From assembly GCA_913776245.1 (NCBI GenBank), contig CAJYLO010000011.1, positions 1 through 64,000 of the forward strand: 64,000 bases of DNA, read 5' to 3'. The translations under genes were made by a program, and so were the position numbers. A model generated the notes under the pieces. The model did no database searches, had not been told where the DNA came from, and saw only the letters and a program-made list of their open reading frames with translations. The stretch comes from an uncultured Chryseobacterium sp. (lineage in GTDB: Bacteria > Bacteroidota > Bacteroidia > Flavobacteriales > Weeksellaceae). Positions 36,061 to 43,216 of this stretch are shown piece after piece. Positions within the stretch are counted from its first letter, which is position 1, and every line of letters starts with the position of its first letter.

Positions 36061-36113
36061 TTAAATGGTTGATAGTTGATGGTTGATGGTTGGATTTGAT
36101 ATCCAATTTAAAA

Positions 36114-36608
36114 CTACGGCTTAATTATTCTCTCGAAGGTCTGGAAGCAGAAACTGTATTCATTCTTTTCGTCTTTACCAAAACATTCTTCATCTGTTTT
36201 CTGCCAGATTTTCGGATCAATTGCCGGGAAAAAAGTATCAGCATCGGGATCCGCATCTACTAAGGTAATTTCTAGCCGGTCTGCCTGCTCCATCGTTTGT
36301 TTATAGATCTCGCCCCCGCCGATGATGAAAACACGCTCATCAATTTTTTTTGCAAACTTGAGTGCTTCTTTCAACGTGGAGACTATCAGAATTCCTTCCT
36401 CAAACCAGCCAGATTTCCTGCTGACAACAATATTAGTACGGTTTGGCAAAGGTTTACCGATGCTTTCATAAGTTTTACGTCCCATTACCACGGGATGATT
36501 TTCGGTAAGTTCTTTGAAATGTCTGAGATCTTTTGAAAGACGCCAAAGCAGCTGGTTATCTTTTCCCAAGGCATTATTACGGCCTATTGCAGCAACAATT
36601 GTTATCAT
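36114..36608 (-). CDS. folA: Dihydrofolate reductase
   Basis: NADPH-dependent enzyme of 164 residues that regenerates tetrahydrofolate. It begins ITIVAAIGRNNALGKDNQLLW, with the catalytic acidic residue shortly after in LSKDLRHFKELT. The NADPH-site motifs are VVMGRKTYESIG and FIIGGGEIYKQTM. Length is typical of chromosomal FolA. It may be cotranscribed with recR, 53 bp downstream. Confidence 0.96.
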   Translation of the reverse strand: MITIVAAIGRNNALGKDNQLLWRLSKDLRHFKELTENHPVVMGRKTYESIGKPLPNRTNIVVSRKSGWFEEGILIVSTLKEALKFAKKIDERVFIIGGGEIYKQTMEQADRLEITLVDADPDADTFFPAIDPKIWQKTDEECFGKDEKNEYSFCFQTFERIIKP

Positions 36609-36613
36609 ATTTA

Positions 36614-36621
36614 CAAAGCTA
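36614..36621 (-). promoter_or_regulatory. -7 promoter element of folA
   Basis: On the minus strand this reads TAGCTTTG (TAnnTTTG), 5 bp before the ATG, implying a nearly leaderless transcript if used. Confidence 0.4.
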
Positions 36622-36675
36622 CATATTATGTTTAAATTAATAAAATTTTATGAAATTTTAATTTCTATTATTTTG

Positions 36676-36683
36676 TATTTTTG
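36676..36683 (+). promoter_or_regulatory. -7 promoter element of the glutaminyl cyclase gene
   Basis: TATTTTTG (TAnnTTTG), 45 bp before the chosen ATG at 36729. It overlaps the longer frame's start at 36681. Confidence 0.5.
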
Positions 36684-36728
36684 AGCTTTCTCCGACGATG
36701 TAAAACTATCGGAACAAATCTATTTCGA

Positions 36729-37745
36729 ATGAAGAAAATTTTCATATCAGCTGCCTTCGCTTTGCTTATACTTGCAAGCTGTAATAAAGACAAGGAAATC
36801 CTTAATACATTAAACGACTATAACCTTGGCAAACAGGATCAGGGTTATCATTTTGGTGAAAAAATCCAGGTTCCGGAAGATGTGATGGATTATGCAGAAG
36901 CCATCACCATCACTTACAATGACAAGGAGACCGATAAGCTGATTATAGATCCAGGCTTTTTTTCACTTGGGGAAAACGACATCACCTTTAACATCAAAAC
37001 CAAAAGTGGTGAGGTTTTACAACAAGATGCCACCATCAATGTTTTTGCGAAAGCTGCCCCGAAAAAACTGAACTATGAAATCGTGAATCAATATCCTCAT
37101 GATACTGATTCCTTTACAGAAGGTTTTGAAGCACACGGTGACATCATCTATGAAAGTGTAGGTCTGGAAGGTAAATCAAAAATTATAAAATATAATCTTG
37201 GAAGCACTCAACCCATTCAGGAAGTTCCTCAAAATAATGAATTTTCCGAAGGTTTAACTGTTTTCGGAGATAAAATCTATCAACTTACTTACAAATCGAA
37301 GAAAGGTTTTATTTATGACTCCAATATTAAGCTTTTAAAAGAATTTACTTATCCGAGTCAGATTGCTGAAGGCTGGGGAATGACCAACGATGGTAAAAAC
37401 CTCATCGTTTCCGACGGAACTAAATTTATTTATTTCCTGAATCCTGATAATCCGTCGCAAATTGTAAGATCTATTGCAGTTGCAAGCAATACAGAAGGCT
37501 ATGACCAGATCAATGAGTTGGAATATCACAACGGATCTATCTATGCCAATGTTTGGCAGAAGCCTATCATCCTGCAAATCAATCCTGCTAATGGTGAAGT
37601 GACCGGCATTCTGGATTTCAGTAATATAGCCAAACAAAATACCACAGGCAATGATGATGTCCTGAATGGCATCGCCTTCAAAGGAGAAAACATGCTCATC
37701 ACGGGAAAAAACTGGAGCAAGATTTACGAAGTCATCATAAAATAA
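36729..37745 (+). CDS. Glutaminyl-peptide cyclotransferase (plant-type, lipoprotein)
   Basis: Predicted lipoprotein of 338 residues of the plant-type glutaminyl cyclase family, which converts N-terminal glutamine to pyroglutamate. The ATG at 36729 starts a signal peptide ending in lipobox ILASC. The catalytic five-bladed propeller follows, with PHDTDSFTEGFE, EGLTVFGDKIYQLTYK, AEGWGMTNDGK, INELEYHNGSIYANVW and DVLNGIAF, all recognisable family segments. Many flavobacterial exported proteins begin with Gln after signal cleavage (as the ANA-Q sites at 4-12 kb suggest), so a periplasmic cyclase could modify them (inference). Confidence 0.93.
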   Translation: MKKIFISAAFALLILASCNKDKEILNTLNDYNLGKQDQGYHFGEKIQVPEDVMDYAEAITITYNDKETDKLIIDPGFFSLGENDITFNIKTKSGEVLQQDATINVFAKAAPKKLNYEIVNQYPHDTDSFTEGFEAHGDIIYESVGLEGKSKIIKYNLGSTQPIQEVPQNNEFSEGLTVFGDKIYQLTYKSKKGFIYDSNIKLLKEFTYPSQIAEGWGMTNDGKNLIVSDGTKFIYFLNPDNPSQIVRSIAVASNTEGYDQINELEYHNGSIYANVWQKPIILQINPANGEVTGILDFSNIAKQNTTGNDDVLNGIAFKGENMLITGKNWSKIYEVIIK

Positions 37746-37758
37746 TGCAACTAAAAAT

Positions 37759-37793
37759 AGAAAAAGCTTCAGAAATTCTGAAGCTTTTTCTAT
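37759..37793. terminator. Bidirectional terminator between convergent genes
   Basis: TAGAAAAAGCTTCAGAA and TTCTGAAGCTTTTTCTA form a near-perfect palindrome with T runs on both strands. It serves the glutaminyl cyclase gene and the convergent lipoprotein gene. Confidence 0.88.
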
Positions 37794-38248
37794 TACTGAA
37801 TTACAGCCATCGCTGAATTTTCATCGGTTTTCACAACCGTATGTTTTATACTCAGGTTGGTGTTATCCGAAAGAACTTTAAAAGATTTGTAAGGAGTTTT
37901 ACAAACTTCTGATTTCATTTCGTAACCACCGCGTTCCAGAACAATACTTTCTGTATTTTTTGCCGCTACCGGCAGAATGTAATTGTTCTTTCCTGTGATA
38001 CTCATCGTAAAATCACAATCAGAATCATTACTGACCATGAGTATCATCTTTTCATTGGAAGGATCTGTATTGAATAACTGATTGAGTAACATCACTGCCT
38101 TTTGCTCCACAGAAAGCTTTACAGGCAGCTTAACAGGGTCCGAGGCAAGGATGACGTTTGAATTATTGCTTACAAAAACCGGGGATACGGAACTTGTGGC
38201 ACAACTGGTTAGTGAAACGGCTAATGAAAAAAGTAAAAACTTATTCAT
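37793..38248 (-). CDS. Uncharacterised lipoprotein, DUF6759-like
   Basis: Predicted lipoprotein of 151 residues with lipobox SLTSC (Cys about 16). The mature domain (about 50-140) aligns with the C-terminal half of the protein at 46795: LLNQLFNTDPSNEK against MLTSLFNNDPNKKE, DCDFTMSITGKNNYILPV against KCNLIIKISGKKFYNLTV, and EVCK against SICD. Two conserved cysteines are therefore shared and may form a disulfide. I believe this is the DUF6759 family, but cannot verify the name. Function unknown. The start overlaps the end of trmB by 8 bp, implying cotranscription. Confidence 0.8.
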   Translation of the reverse strand: MNKFLLFSLAVSLTSCATSSVSPVFVSNNSNVILASDPVKLPVKLSVEQKAVMLLNQLFNTDPSNEKMILMVSNDSDCDFTMSITGKNNYILPVAAKNTESIVLERGGYEMKSEVCKTPYKSFKVLSDNTNLSIKHTVVKTDENSAMAVIQ

Positions 38249-38921
38249 TGTTTAATTGAAATTTGATGTAAGTGATTGTCTTGCCTTTGGATGAGAAAAG
38301 GTCTTCATAGTAAGTTCTGATGTCCTTGAGCAAAGGCGTATCCGGCTGATACTCTTCTGCTCCGTAAATGTCGTGGTGGGAAGTAAGGATCCTGTGTCCG
38401 AATCCCTGTAAAATCCCCAATGTGTAACCGTGCAGGAACTCAGAATCTGTTTTCAGATGAATAATACCGTCTTTCTTCATAATCTTACGGTATTTCTCAA
38501 GAAAATCTGGATTGGTAAGCCTGTGCTTGGTTCTCCTGTATTTGATCTGCGGATCCGGAAAAGTGATCCATATTTCGGACACTTCATTTTCCGCAAACAA
38601 ATGATCAATCAATTCAATCTGTGTTCTTACGAAAGCTACGTTTCTAAGTCCGGCCTGAACAGCTTCTTTTGCCCCGAACCAAAATCTGGCGCCTTTGATA
38701 TCGATCCCGATAAAATTTTTATCCGGGAACGCCTTTGCTAATCCCACGGAATATTCTCCTTTACCACAACCTAACTCCAGAACTATTGGATTATCATTCC
38801 CAAAAAACGCTGCCCATTTTCCTTTATGCTCAAAACTGCCTATCGCTTCATCCCGCGTTGGCTGTATAACATTAGGTAATGTTTTGTTTTCTTCGAATCT
38901 GGCAATTTTATTCTTCCCCAT
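38241..38921 (-). CDS. trmB: tRNA (guanine-N7-)-methyltransferase
   Basis: SAM-dependent enzyme of 226 residues that methylates G46 in the variable loop of tRNAs. The SAM motif is VLELGCGKGEYSVGLA, motif II includes FIGIDIKGARFWFGAKEA, and the catalytic/tRNA-contact region is WITFPDPQIKYRRTKHRL, a version of the usual FPDPWPK. KDGIIHLKTDSEFL follows. Cytoplasmic. The 3' end overlaps the start of the DUF6759-like lipoprotein by 8 bp. Confidence 0.95.
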   Translation of the reverse strand: MGKNKIARFEENKTLPNVIQPTRDEAIGSFEHKGKWAAFFGNDNPIVLELGCGKGEYSVGLAKAFPDKNFIGIDIKGARFWFGAKEAVQAGLRNVAFVRTQIELIDHLFAENEVSEIWITFPDPQIKYRRTKHRLTNPDFLEKYRKIMKKDGIIHLKTDSEFLHGYTLGILQGFGHRILTSHHDIYGAEEYQPDTPLLKDIRTYYEDLFSSKGKTITYIKFQLNNE

Positions 38922-39025
38922 TTCTTAATTTCTGTAACTTATAAAAACCGGATAAAAATAAGATAAAAAGAATCATTTCCAAAAAAATAATTAACATTTT
39001 TTAAGAAATTTACAACAGAAGCTAA

Positions 39026-39826
39026 TTATCTTTTCAGATCATCTGTAACTTGCATCAGATGAGAGTTTTGCAGTCTGCGTAAATAGATAGGAAGATATTT
39101 CTCGATATAGATTTTGGTAGCCTCAAAATTATTGGAATCCAGGAACACTGTAATATTATCCGAACTGTAGACAAATTGCAGAAAATTAGGAATCAATTCT
39201 TTAGGAATTTTTAACCGCAAAAAATAATCATCTCCAAAATAATCCTGCAGCGCTTTGATGCTTCTGCTCATTTTCTCATACTGCTGGTATCTTTCTTTCT
39301 TTTTCTGCTCCCCGGAAATCAGGTCAAAAATACTGTCTATACTGAAACTTAATCCCTGGTTAAAAGACAGAACAGGAATATCGGGAGAAGAGCCGTCACC
39401 TTTCGGTTCCGGAAGGCCGATCATTTTTCTGAGTTCGAAGGCTTTTTCTGAGGACTTGAGCATAGAAACATCTTTTCTTAAGTTACCAGTCGGGCGAAAG
39501 GAACTGATAATGACTTCCTGAATTTCGTAATAGGCGATCTGAAGCTCAATAAAATTCTTACTCAAACCAAGCATCTGTGACGTAACAGTAATATCTTTTC
39601 TTTCTGTTGCTATGGAAGTAAACCTGATGAGATCGCCTTCTTTTGCAGCAATTCTGAATTCTCCGTTATAATTAGCCAATACACTCTGATGAGCATTGAT
39701 GTTGGTAACATACACCTGATTAAGATACAGGCTGGACTTATCTCTGATATAGATTTCCCCATTCAGCACTTGTGCGTGCAATGCTACCAGGCAGAAAAGC
39801 AAAACGATTGTAAAAATCTTCCTCAT
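39026..39826 (-). CDS. Secreted protein with carboxypeptidase-like regulatory domain
   Basis: Predicted exported protein of 266 residues, signal peptide about 1-19 (LHA-Q). The N-terminal part (about 20-100; LNGEIYIRDKSSLYLNQVYV, NYNGEFRIAAKEGDLIRFTS) resembles the carboxypeptidase regulatory-like beta-sandwich common in Bacteroidota surface proteins. The rest is helical, with a charged segment (SGEQKKKERYQQYEKM) and no known motif. No plug or barrel of a TonB-dependent receptor follows. It lies downstream of the type B T9SS cargo pair but appears to have its own promoter. Confidence 0.8.
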   Translation of the reverse strand: MRKIFTIVLLFCLVALHAQVLNGEIYIRDKSSLYLNQVYVTNINAHQSVLANYNGEFRIAAKEGDLIRFTSIATERKDITVTSQMLGLSKNFIELQIAYYEIQEVIISSFRPTGNLRKDVSMLKSSEKAFELRKMIGLPEPKGDGSSPDIPVLSFNQGLSFSIDSIFDLISGEQKKKERYQQYEKMSRSIKALQDYFGDDYFLRLKIPKELIPNFLQFVYSSDNITVFLDSNNFEATKIYIEKYLPIYLRRLQNSHLMQVTDDLKR

Positions 39827-39836
39827 AATATGGGGA

Positions 39837-39844
39837 CAAATTTA
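39837..39844 (-). promoter_or_regulatory. Possible -7 element of the carboxypeptidase-like-domain gene
   Basis: On the minus strand this reads TAAATTTG (TAnnTTTG), 10 bp before the ATG. Confidence 0.35.
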
Positions 39845-39879
39845 TAGAGAATCGGATATAATACTGGCACAAAAAAAAT

Positions 39880-39913
39880 CCGGCAAGGTTAAAATTTTAT
39901 TAAACTTTGCCGG
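39880..39913 (-). terminator. Terminator of the type B T9SS cargo genes
   Basis: CCGGCAAGGTT and AAACTTTGCCGG pair around an 11-nt loop; eight T follow on the minus strand. It lies 62 bp past the stop. Confidence 0.82.
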
Positions 39914-39975
39914 TCAATTGTTAAGTAATCAGAATTATAATCCTTTTTGGAAAAGAATTGTTAAATCTGTTCCAA

Positions 39976-42900
39976 CTATTCCGAAGTTCTGTTTTTCAAA
40001 AGAATCCATCCAGTAGATTTTATTAACGGTGAATCTTCAAAATCCTGCCATTCTATAGTATACCAATAACTAGATGTTGTTAGTGGTTTGCCATTCAGTT
40101 TCCCATCCCAAACATAATTGTTATTATTGTCACCCTCAAAAACCATTTTTCCTTCTCTATCAAAAATTTTGAATTTTACATTTTTTTTCAGTTTGAGCAA
40201 AGATAAATCTAATGTGTCATTAACGCCGTCTGCATTTGGTGTGATAAAATTATATATTTTTATCACGGAAAAATCTTTTTCTGCTGGTTCGCAATTATCT
40301 GCTGAAATTACAAAAGCTGTATGTTCCCCTGGAGACACTTCCGAAAAAGTATCCGAATCCTGATATAATCCATTATCTATGGCATACTTGTAAGGTTTTG
40401 TTCCTCCTTTTGCAAAAATTTTCACATTACTTCCGCTAATTTCAATTCTTTCAATAACTGGTAAATCAACTGCTTTAATTTCTACATTCTGTCTGTATAC
40501 ACAATCATTAGGATACTTCCCTTTTAGAACAACAAAATATTTCCCTACCGGCAACTTATCTATAATCCTTAGGTTGCCAATGATTTTTGTGGAATCTGAT
40601 TCGCTATACCATTCATACTTATCATAGCCGTCACCTGCATCTAAATCTGTTGTGTCTTCAGGACAAATTGCTTTATCTTTAATATCTGATTGTTTTGGAG
40701 TCTTGATTTTTATGATCATCTCAGAAACTGAGAAACAACCATTAGCATTACTAAATCTTATGTAAACAGACTGCTGCTTATTAACAGAAATATCGTTAAT
40801 ATTATTGACTGAAGAAGGATTCTGTGCATCTGATAATTTTACAAAAGCTTTTGCTGATATGGATGGATCGTTTGTGAACATATATTTGTAATTATCAAGA
40901 TTTTGAATAGTTTTTACAGCATCAAAATCATCATCACATTCTTCTACAGTTACTTGAGAATTGATAACAGGAAAATATTTGGATTTAAGCTGTATTTTTT
41001 GAATCGCTTCACATCCTTTAGCGTTTTTTATTCTAACAAATACATCTGTATCTGTGGAAGAGTATTTATCAAAATCAATAATAACATCAGAACTTATTTG
41101 CCCCTGGGCGCCAGGTAATGATTTATAAAACGTCTTTGACACTTTTGTATCTGCCGTGACATCTGCTTTACGGAGATCATATTCTGCAACACCATTAGGT
41201 GTACATTCATTTAAAACAGCATCATAACTAACAACCTGATTAATCTGTATTGTAGCCTGGGTTAATTCGCAATCAGGAAGTGAAGATTTACCACAGAAAT
41301 AATATTTAAATGTATCAGTACCTGATTCTCCTGGATTTGCATTATAAATGATTGTGCCATCTGGTTGCGGGTCAGCAGTTCCTTTTGTTGGTTTAGTATC
41401 AATTCTTAATGAAGAAGGATTATAGGTTTGTGGGCTTAAATTAAAAGATGGAGTAATTTTTTTATTGCTGCATGTTTCAAAATCTATATTGGTATAAGTT
41501 GTACAGTTATAAAATTTAAAATCCTGTGTTTGGACTTCTGCACAAGAACCTTGTTTCACTTTTACAGCATATATTCCTGCCTGGGTTGGTAGATAAACAT
41601 TAGTATTATTTTTTCCGGGAGCCGGCACATATGCACCAGAAGCATTTTTAATCAACCAGCTATACTTGTCAAATCCCTCTGTTATATTTAGCTTAACTCC
41701 GGGAAGACATTCACCTTCTATCTTAGTGATTAGTGGTATGTACGAAAAACCTGCAAAATAACCGCCATATCCAACAGCATCATCACCGGCTGAAATACCC
41801 GCAGTAACAGCACTTGAAGAAAAAACCGCAACATTTCCGGCTATATCTGGGAATGAATACGTTACCCAGCTATTGGTTCCGGTGACTTTAAATGGCCCGT
41901 TTGCAGAGGTAATCGGTAATGATACACCATCGCTTTTAACATCAATAGTAGCACCATTTTCAGTGATGATATTTAGTTTTGTAGGAATATTTAATTTCCC
42001 TAAAGGATTGCCATTACTTTCAATGTAATTTTCCTGAATAAGACCTATCTCATCAATTTTCTTAGGCAAATAGCAACTTAGAGGAGGAATGTAATTAAAT
42101 CCTCCTGTCGCTAGCTCAGAAGAATTTGCATCACCAGCTAACAGCTGATAGACATAAACATTTTTATTTGTTTTAATATGCATATTGTAATGCGTAGCAC
42201 TTTGAGCTATGTAAGGATTTACATCAGGTGGCGCATATTCCGTGATATAAAATTGGCCTTCATTGATTGTTTTGACAGGCGTTGAAGATCCATTTAGGTA
42301 TATCTGGGTGTTGTCTTCTACAGCAACTATAATTGCCCTTTCCATACCATTCGATATATTCCCATTTCCTTTCATCAAAATAAATTCCTGTCCTAATTTA
42401 TCTACGGGAACACCCTGATCCATTAATATATCAGAACTCTGTGTTGAAGTGGTCGCATATTGTCCGTTGAAATTACCATTTGTGATACTTACAGGTTTAT
42501 CTGCAACAATCTTTGCACCTATAAATCCTTCCCAATTCAGCTCTTCATTTCCGATACCATCAATTATATAAGATTGTCCTTTATTTAGTTTAAAATTGAT
42601 TTGCGTTCTTGCCGCGCCATCAGAAAATTTCAAGTTTGGTTTAAAACCAGATACTGTTACATTGGTGTCATCTTCTGTAGCCATAACGCTTGTCATGAAA
42701 TTAAGTATGCGATTTTTAGCTGTTATTGGCGCCATTACAGCCCTAAACTCTTTCCCAATACCTGCAGTTCCTTTTGACGTCAGTATTTCCCCATGATTAT
42801 AAACAGAAAAACGTAATGTTGCATAAAAAGGTTTCTCTCCTTTTAGATAGAGACCTTTTGGTGTTGGCTTAAAAATATTATAGAAATCATAGGATTCAGC

Positions 42901-43158
42901 AATAATAATATCCCTGTTCTCTATAGAAAATTTTGCAGGATGATTTTTACTGACCGTTACTGTGCCTATTACGGCATTATTATTATATATATCAACTTTG
43001 AACGGAGTCGTTTCATTTGTAGACATATATAACGTCTGATACTCACTGCCATTTCCAGTCCTATCGACCATAGGAGCAAACCAATGCTCTCTGTCTAACT
43101 GTGAAAAAACATTTATCGAAAAAATAAATATAAACAAAAATTGTAAAATTCTCTTCAT
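39976..43158 (-). CDS. T9SS type B cargo protein with IgGFc-binding-like N-domain
   Basis: Predicted surface protein of 1060 residues. The signal peptide (about 1-19, VFS-Q) is followed by a domain resembling the IgGFc-binding protein N-terminal domain (about 20-480; REHWFAPMVDRTG, FMTSVMATEDDTNVTVSGF, YVYQLLAGDANSSE). Several Ig-like beta modules with paired cysteines follow. The C-terminus (about 975-1060; NFITPNADGVNDTLDL, FKIFDREGKMVFEG, YVWDGKLNGKPL, SYWYTIEW, GWILLKNR) is the gliding-motility-associated type B sorting domain. It is 58 bp downstream of a second type B gene and shares its C-terminal ~300 residues in related form. Function probably adhesion; ligand unknown. Confidence 0.92.
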   Translation of the reverse strand: MKRILQFLFIFIFSINVFSQLDREHWFAPMVDRTGNGSEYQTLYMSTNETTPFKVDIYNNNAVIGTVTVSKNHPAKFSIENRDIIIAESYDFYNIFKPTPKGLYLKGEKPFYATLRFSVYNHGEILTSKGTAGIGKEFRAVMAPITAKNRILNFMTSVMATEDDTNVTVSGFKPNLKFSDGAARTQINFKLNKGQSYIIDGIGNEELNWEGFIGAKIVADKPVSITNGNFNGQYATTSTQSSDILMDQGVPVDKLGQEFILMKGNGNISNGMERAIIVAVEDNTQIYLNGSSTPVKTINEGQFYITEYAPPDVNPYIAQSATHYNMHIKTNKNVYVYQLLAGDANSSELATGGFNYIPPLSCYLPKKIDEIGLIQENYIESNGNPLGKLNIPTKLNIITENGATIDVKSDGVSLPITSANGPFKVTGTNSWVTYSFPDIAGNVAVFSSSAVTAGISAGDDAVGYGGYFAGFSYIPLITKIEGECLPGVKLNITEGFDKYSWLIKNASGAYVPAPGKNNTNVYLPTQAGIYAVKVKQGSCAEVQTQDFKFYNCTTYTNIDFETCSNKKITPSFNLSPQTYNPSSLRIDTKPTKGTADPQPDGTIIYNANPGESGTDTFKYYFCGKSSLPDCELTQATIQINQVVSYDAVLNECTPNGVAEYDLRKADVTADTKVSKTFYKSLPGAQGQISSDVIIDFDKYSSTDTDVFVRIKNAKGCEAIQKIQLKSKYFPVINSQVTVEECDDDFDAVKTIQNLDNYKYMFTNDPSISAKAFVKLSDAQNPSSVNNINDISVNKQQSVYIRFSNANGCFSVSEMIIKIKTPKQSDIKDKAICPEDTTDLDAGDGYDKYEWYSESDSTKIIGNLRIIDKLPVGKYFVVLKGKYPNDCVYRQNVEIKAVDLPVIERIEISGSNVKIFAKGGTKPYKYAIDNGLYQDSDTFSEVSPGEHTAFVISADNCEPAEKDFSVIKIYNFITPNADGVNDTLDLSLLKLKKNVKFKIFDREGKMVFEGDNNNNYVWDGKLNGKPLTTSSYWYTIEWQDFEDSPLIKSTGWILLKNRTSE

Positions 43159-43180
43159 TGCAATAAAACTAAGTTTATTA

Positions 43181-43188
43181 CAAATGTA
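43181..43188 (-). promoter_or_regulatory. Possible -7 element between the type B cargo genes
   Basis: On the minus strand this reads TACATTTG (TAnnTTTG), 22 bp before the downstream ATG, so the second gene may have its own promoter. Confidence 0.4.
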
Positions 43189-43216
43189 AAGAAAGCAATT
43201 TATTTTATTGATACAA

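Noticed and set aside
36066..36092. GTTGATG tandem repeats upstream of recR
   Set aside because: Short, degenerate spacer sequence of three to four units; no sign of function. Similar low-complexity spacer occurs near 57165-57190.
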